Assembly: GCA_963806685.1 (NCBI GenBank)
Contig: CAWDZB010000003.1
Span: forward strand, 62,001-126,000
DNA: 64,000 bases
Direction: 5' to 3'
Source of the DNA: DDH964 sp963806685
GTDB lineage: Bacteria; Desulfobacterota; Desulfuromonadia; Desulfuromonadales; DDH964
Shown: positions 61,673-64,000 of the stretch, piece after piece
How positions within the stretch are numbered: position 1 is the stretch's first letter
How the letters are laid out: each line of letters opens with the position of its first letter
Position numbers and translations under genes: made by a program
Notes under the pieces: generated by a model
What the model was told of the DNA's origin: nothing
The model's database searches: none
The model's input: only the letters and a program-made list of their open reading frames with translations

Positions 61673-62509
61673 TTAGGATTTACGTTTTACCGCGACCGCC
61701 TCGATCAGGCTGACCCGTTCCTCGTCCAGGTTGCGCCGCAGGTTATAGCCCTTGGTTTTGATGTCGGTGCCAACCAGTAAATAGACACCCAGGGCCGGCA
61801 GCTCCGATTCACCGACGGGTTCCTCCACGGCCGCAAAAGCTTTCTGGGCCAGATCGGTCCTGTCATTCCAGACCTCGACATCAAAACCGGCGCTGGATAT
61901 GGCCTCGCGGAAGGCTTCCGGGGGCAGCAGAAAACTCATGGAGCTGTCCTGCGCCCAGGGAACCGGAAAATACAGCGGCGAGTTCTTATGGCCGCAGACT
62001 TCGTACAAAACCGCCCGCCCGCCGGGTTTGAGCACCCGATGAGTCTCCACCAGCCAGGCCTGCTTATCCTCGACATTCATGTTCATCTGCAGCGACCAGA
62101 CACCGTCAAAGAAGTTGTCCTCGAACGGCAATTCCAGGGCGCTGGCCGCACGGAACCGGACCCGCTGCTGCATGTTGATCAATTCCGTCAATCGTCGAGC
62201 GGTATCAATGTATTCATCGCTTAAATCGATCCCGGTCACATAACAGCCGATCTCATGCGACAGGCGGCGGGTGGAACCGCCGATGCCGCAGCCCACATCG
62301 AGGATATGCATGTCCGCGGTGAACCCGGACAGCTTGATCAGCTCCTTGGTCGCGGTATCGCCACGGATATGAAATTCATCCACGGGCTGAAGATCGTCCA
62401 GGGTGACGTTCGACGGATCCTTGCCCAGTTTTTGCAACCCCGCAAGGATCTTGTTGTACAAATCGTTCGGCGAGTAATAGCTGTGGATGTGTCCCATATC
62501 TTTAGCCAT
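61673..62509 (-). CDS. Class I SAM-dependent methyltransferase (UbiE-like)
   Basis: The 278-residue protein has DMHILDVGCGIGGSTRRLS (SAM loop), GIDLSDEYIDTARRL, FDGVWSLQMNMNV and RVLKPGGRAVLYEVCG. It resembles UbiE and glycine/sarcosine N-methyltransferases. A quinone or small-amine substrate is possible but not shown. ATG 62509 follows GGAGTCTGATG. It is separated from the upstream stress protein gene by a terminator. Confidence 0.88.
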   Translation of the reverse strand: MAKDMGHIHSYYSPNDLYNKILAGLQKLGKDPSNVTLDDLQPVDEFHIRGDTATKELIKLSGFTADMHILDVGCGIGGSTRRLSHEIGCYVTGIDLSDEYIDTARRLTELINMQQRVRFRAASALELPFEDNFFDGVWSLQMNMNVEDKQAWLVETHRVLKPGGRAVLYEVCGHKNSPLYFPVPWAQDSSMSFLLPPEAFREAISSAGFDVEVWNDRTDLAQKAFAAVEEPVGESELPALGVYLLVGTDIKTKGYNLRRNLDEERVSLIEAVAVKRKS

Positions 62510-62572
62510 CATCAGACTCCGATGCGAGGTGCCAATCGGCCGTGTGGACCGGCCGGGGTATTTCCCGGCCGC

Positions 62573-62630
62573 CAATAAAAAAGGCCGAGGTCCCCGAATG
62601 TCTTCGAGCATTCGGTCCCTCGGCGATTTC
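62573..62630 (-). terminator. Terminator after the universal stress protein gene
   Basis: Read on the minus strand, GCCGAGGGACC..GAATG pairs with CATTCGGGGACCTCGGC and is followed by CTTTTTTATT. It isolates the stress gene from the methyltransferase. Confidence 0.8.
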
Positions 62631-62747
62631 TTGGTAGCTCATGGGAAGGCCCCTGGCGCGAAGCCCCGTCTTGCGAAAGGTTCGTTTTTTTCAGTGGATC
62701 AAAACATCATCCCTTGCCTGGAGTTGAGCTGTCAAGCCAGGGAGAAA

Positions 62748-63248
62748 CTATCGGGCCTGACCCGCGCCGCCTTTGACCACGAAAACCGGCACCGTCGCTC
62801 GGTTCAGAACCTTCGTGGTGGTCGGGCCGAGGCGGGCGTCACTCAACCCCGGTAGACGTTGCGGCCCCATCACGATCAGGTCGGCCCGGTACAGGGCGGT
62901 GGCATCCAGAATCGCCTGCACGGCCGGTTTGCGCTCGATGTCGATGCCTGCGACCAGGGATTCATCGGCTCCCAGCGCCGCCAGCCGCTCATGGCAGATG
63001 CTCTGCAACTGCCCGCGGATATGGCTTTCTTCTTCCTCCAGCGCATTCTCGATTGAATCCTCCAACTCGCCTTGAGTCAGGTAAAGCTCCGCCTTGCTCT
63101 GGGTGCTCAATTTCATGATGTCCAAGCCGTAGATGATATGGATCTTGGCCTGGTACTTCCGGGCCAGACTCAGGGCGTGGTCCAGGACGTAGCCGGTGTG
63201 GGCGCCCAGACCGGCCGCGAGCAGAATCGATTTGATTTTCAGTTCCAT
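62748..63248 (-). CDS. Universal stress protein (UspA family)
   Basis: The 166-residue protein has the UspA fold. It starts IKSILLAAGLGAHTGYVLDHALSLARKYQAKIHI, with ADLIVMGPQRLPG and DARLGPTTTKVLNRATVPVFVV near the end. The nucleotide motif G-2x-G-9x-G(S/T) is only partly matched, with GPQRLPG in place of GSHG, so ATP binding may be weak. It is divergent from the aldo/keto reductase with a 229-base gap. Confidence 0.9.
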   Translation of the reverse strand: MELKIKSILLAAGLGAHTGYVLDHALSLARKYQAKIHIIYGLDIMKLSTQSKAELYLTQGELEDSIENALEEEESHIRGQLQSICHERLAALGADESLVAGIDIERKPAVQAILDATALYRADLIVMGPQRLPGLSDARLGPTTTKVLNRATVPVFVVKGGAGQAR

Positions 63249-63477
63249 GTGTTTCTCCCGATGACGGTGCGCAGGGCATCAATCGAACGCGGAAACAGGT
63301 GGTTGCGAGGGAACAGAGTTATTATGCCTCACCTCTGCAGGAATTAAAGCTTGGGAGATCAATCAACAGCCAGCAGTCCTTCCCCGTTCCCTTTCTTTCT
63401 CGCTCAAAAAACACCCACTTTTTTTGATGGTAGATTTAACCCAGGTTTGCAGGAAACGTTCTGATCAAGGAGGTCCT

Positions 63478-64000
63478 ATGCGCTACAACCGACTTGGCAA
63501 CAGCGGGCTGTTCGTCTCGGAACTCTGCTTCGGTACCATGACCTTCGGTGGCGGGGAAGGGATCTGGGGGAAAATCGGTTCCCTGCAGCAGCAGGAGGCC
63601 GAACGACTGATCGCCTTGGCCCTGGAAGCGGGAATCAACTTCATCGACACCGCCGATGTCTATGCCGGCGGCCGCTCCGAAAAAATCACCGGGCAGGCCC
63701 TGAAAAACCTCAGGGTCAAGCGCGACGAGGTGGTGATCGCGACCAAGGTCTTCGGCACGATGGGGGAGGGGCCCAACGGCCGCGGCTCCTCGCGGGTCCA
63801 TATCCTCGACGGGATCAAGGACAGCCTCAGGCGGCTGCAGCTCGAATATATCGATCTTTACCAGCTGCACGCCTTCGATCCCGCGACGCCCATGGAAGAG
63901 ACCCTGCGCGCGCTGGAAACGCTCGTTTCGCAAGGGCTGGTGCGCTATGTCGGGGTCTCCAACTGGATGGCCTGGCAGGTCATGAAAGGGCTGGGGATCG
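63478..64000 (+). CDS. Aldo/keto reductase (partial, runs off the window)
   Basis: The first 174 residues have the family start YNRLGNSGLFVSELCFGTMTFGGG. GINFIDTADVYAGGRSE carries the catalytic Asp and Tyr, VVIATKVFG has the Lys, and DLYQLHAFD has the His. All four catalytic positions (Asp, Tyr, Lys, His) are present. An AAGGAGGTCCT ribosome site precedes ATG 63478. The NADPH-dependent reductase would act on aldehydes or ketones. The 3' end lies outside. Confidence 0.92.
   Translation, partial: MRYNRLGNSGLFVSELCFGTMTFGGGEGIWGKIGSLQQQEAERLIALALEAGINFIDTADVYAGGRSEKITGQALKNLRVKRDEVVIATKVFGTMGEGPNGRGSSRVHILDGIKDSLRRLQLEYIDLYQLHAFDPATPMEETLRALETLVSQGLVRYVGVSNWMAWQVMKGLGI

Noticed and set aside
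61224..61713. Open frames over the gap between the peroxiredoxin and methyltransferase genes
   Set aside because: They cross a perfect 15-bp inverted repeat and show no protein-like conservation pattern.

Overview
The window looks like a chromosomal segment of a GC-rich anaerobic deltaproteobacterium of the Desulfuromonadales/Geobacter type. This is an inference. It rests on the conserved gene order tilS-ftsH-folP-cdaA-ybbR-glmM-pdxJ-acpS-nnr-tsaE, on isoleucine synthesis through citramalate synthase, on a sigma-54 controlled alcohol/aldehyde module (iron alcohol dehydrogenases plus a tungsten-type aldehyde:ferredoxin oxidoreductase), and on an apparent selenoprotein. No 16S rRNA gene is present to confirm it.

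Positions 1-16.6 kb are the core. They hold the tail of a sugar-nucleotide epimerase, two CAU-anticodon methionine-type tRNAs each with its own promoter, then a long plus-strand block of housekeeping genes. These cover tRNA-Ile lysidine synthesis, FtsH protease, folate synthesis, c-di-AMP synthesis coupled to peptidoglycan precursor synthesis, pyridoxal phosphate, acyl-carrier-protein activation, NAD(P)HX repair, t6A tRNA modification, lipoamide dehydrogenase, aspartokinase and citramalate synthase. Many stop and start codons overlap by 4 bases, so much of this is probably one transcription unit.

Positions 16.7-30.2 kb are a mixed set: a small zinc ribbon, a minus-strand group (LysR, metallo-hydrolase, two CxxCxxCC proteins, YlqF GTPase, PAS protein), a methyltransferase/MFS pair, LysE, DUF502, a KamA-type radical SAM enzyme with rpsU, gamma-carbonic anhydrase, and a divergent YeiH-like exporter/LysR pair. 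Two related repeats with terminal inverted repeats sit near 21.4 and 28.1 kb.

Positions 30.4-43.4 kb are an alcohol/aldehyde regulon. A histidine kinase and sigma-54 response regulator follow an iron alcohol dehydrogenase on the minus strand. A second dehydrogenase and an aldehyde oxidoreductase run on the plus strand behind a textbook -24/-12 promoter with two palindromic upstream sites. A third dehydrogenase is joined to an RsbU-type phosphatase. A DUF2779 fusion nuclease follows.

Positions 43.4-49.3 kb carry a DUF1326/DUF2182 pair, an ABC exporter, a stand-alone ovothiol-type methyltransferase, and two copies of a structured dispersed repeat. Positions 49.6-60.1 kb are an accessory island: an IS256 element inserted in an IS30 transposase remnant, an 11-repeat bacterial-Ig/ice-binding-like lipoprotein gene, further transposase remnants, a strongly AT-rich orphan secreted protein, and an IS110 element whose ribosome binding site lies in a long hairpin. 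Positions 60.6-64 kb return to chromosome-like genes: an AhpC-type peroxiredoxin with an in-frame TGA at the peroxidatic cysteine followed by a SECIS-like hairpin, a methyltransferase, a universal stress protein and a truncated aldo/keto reductase.
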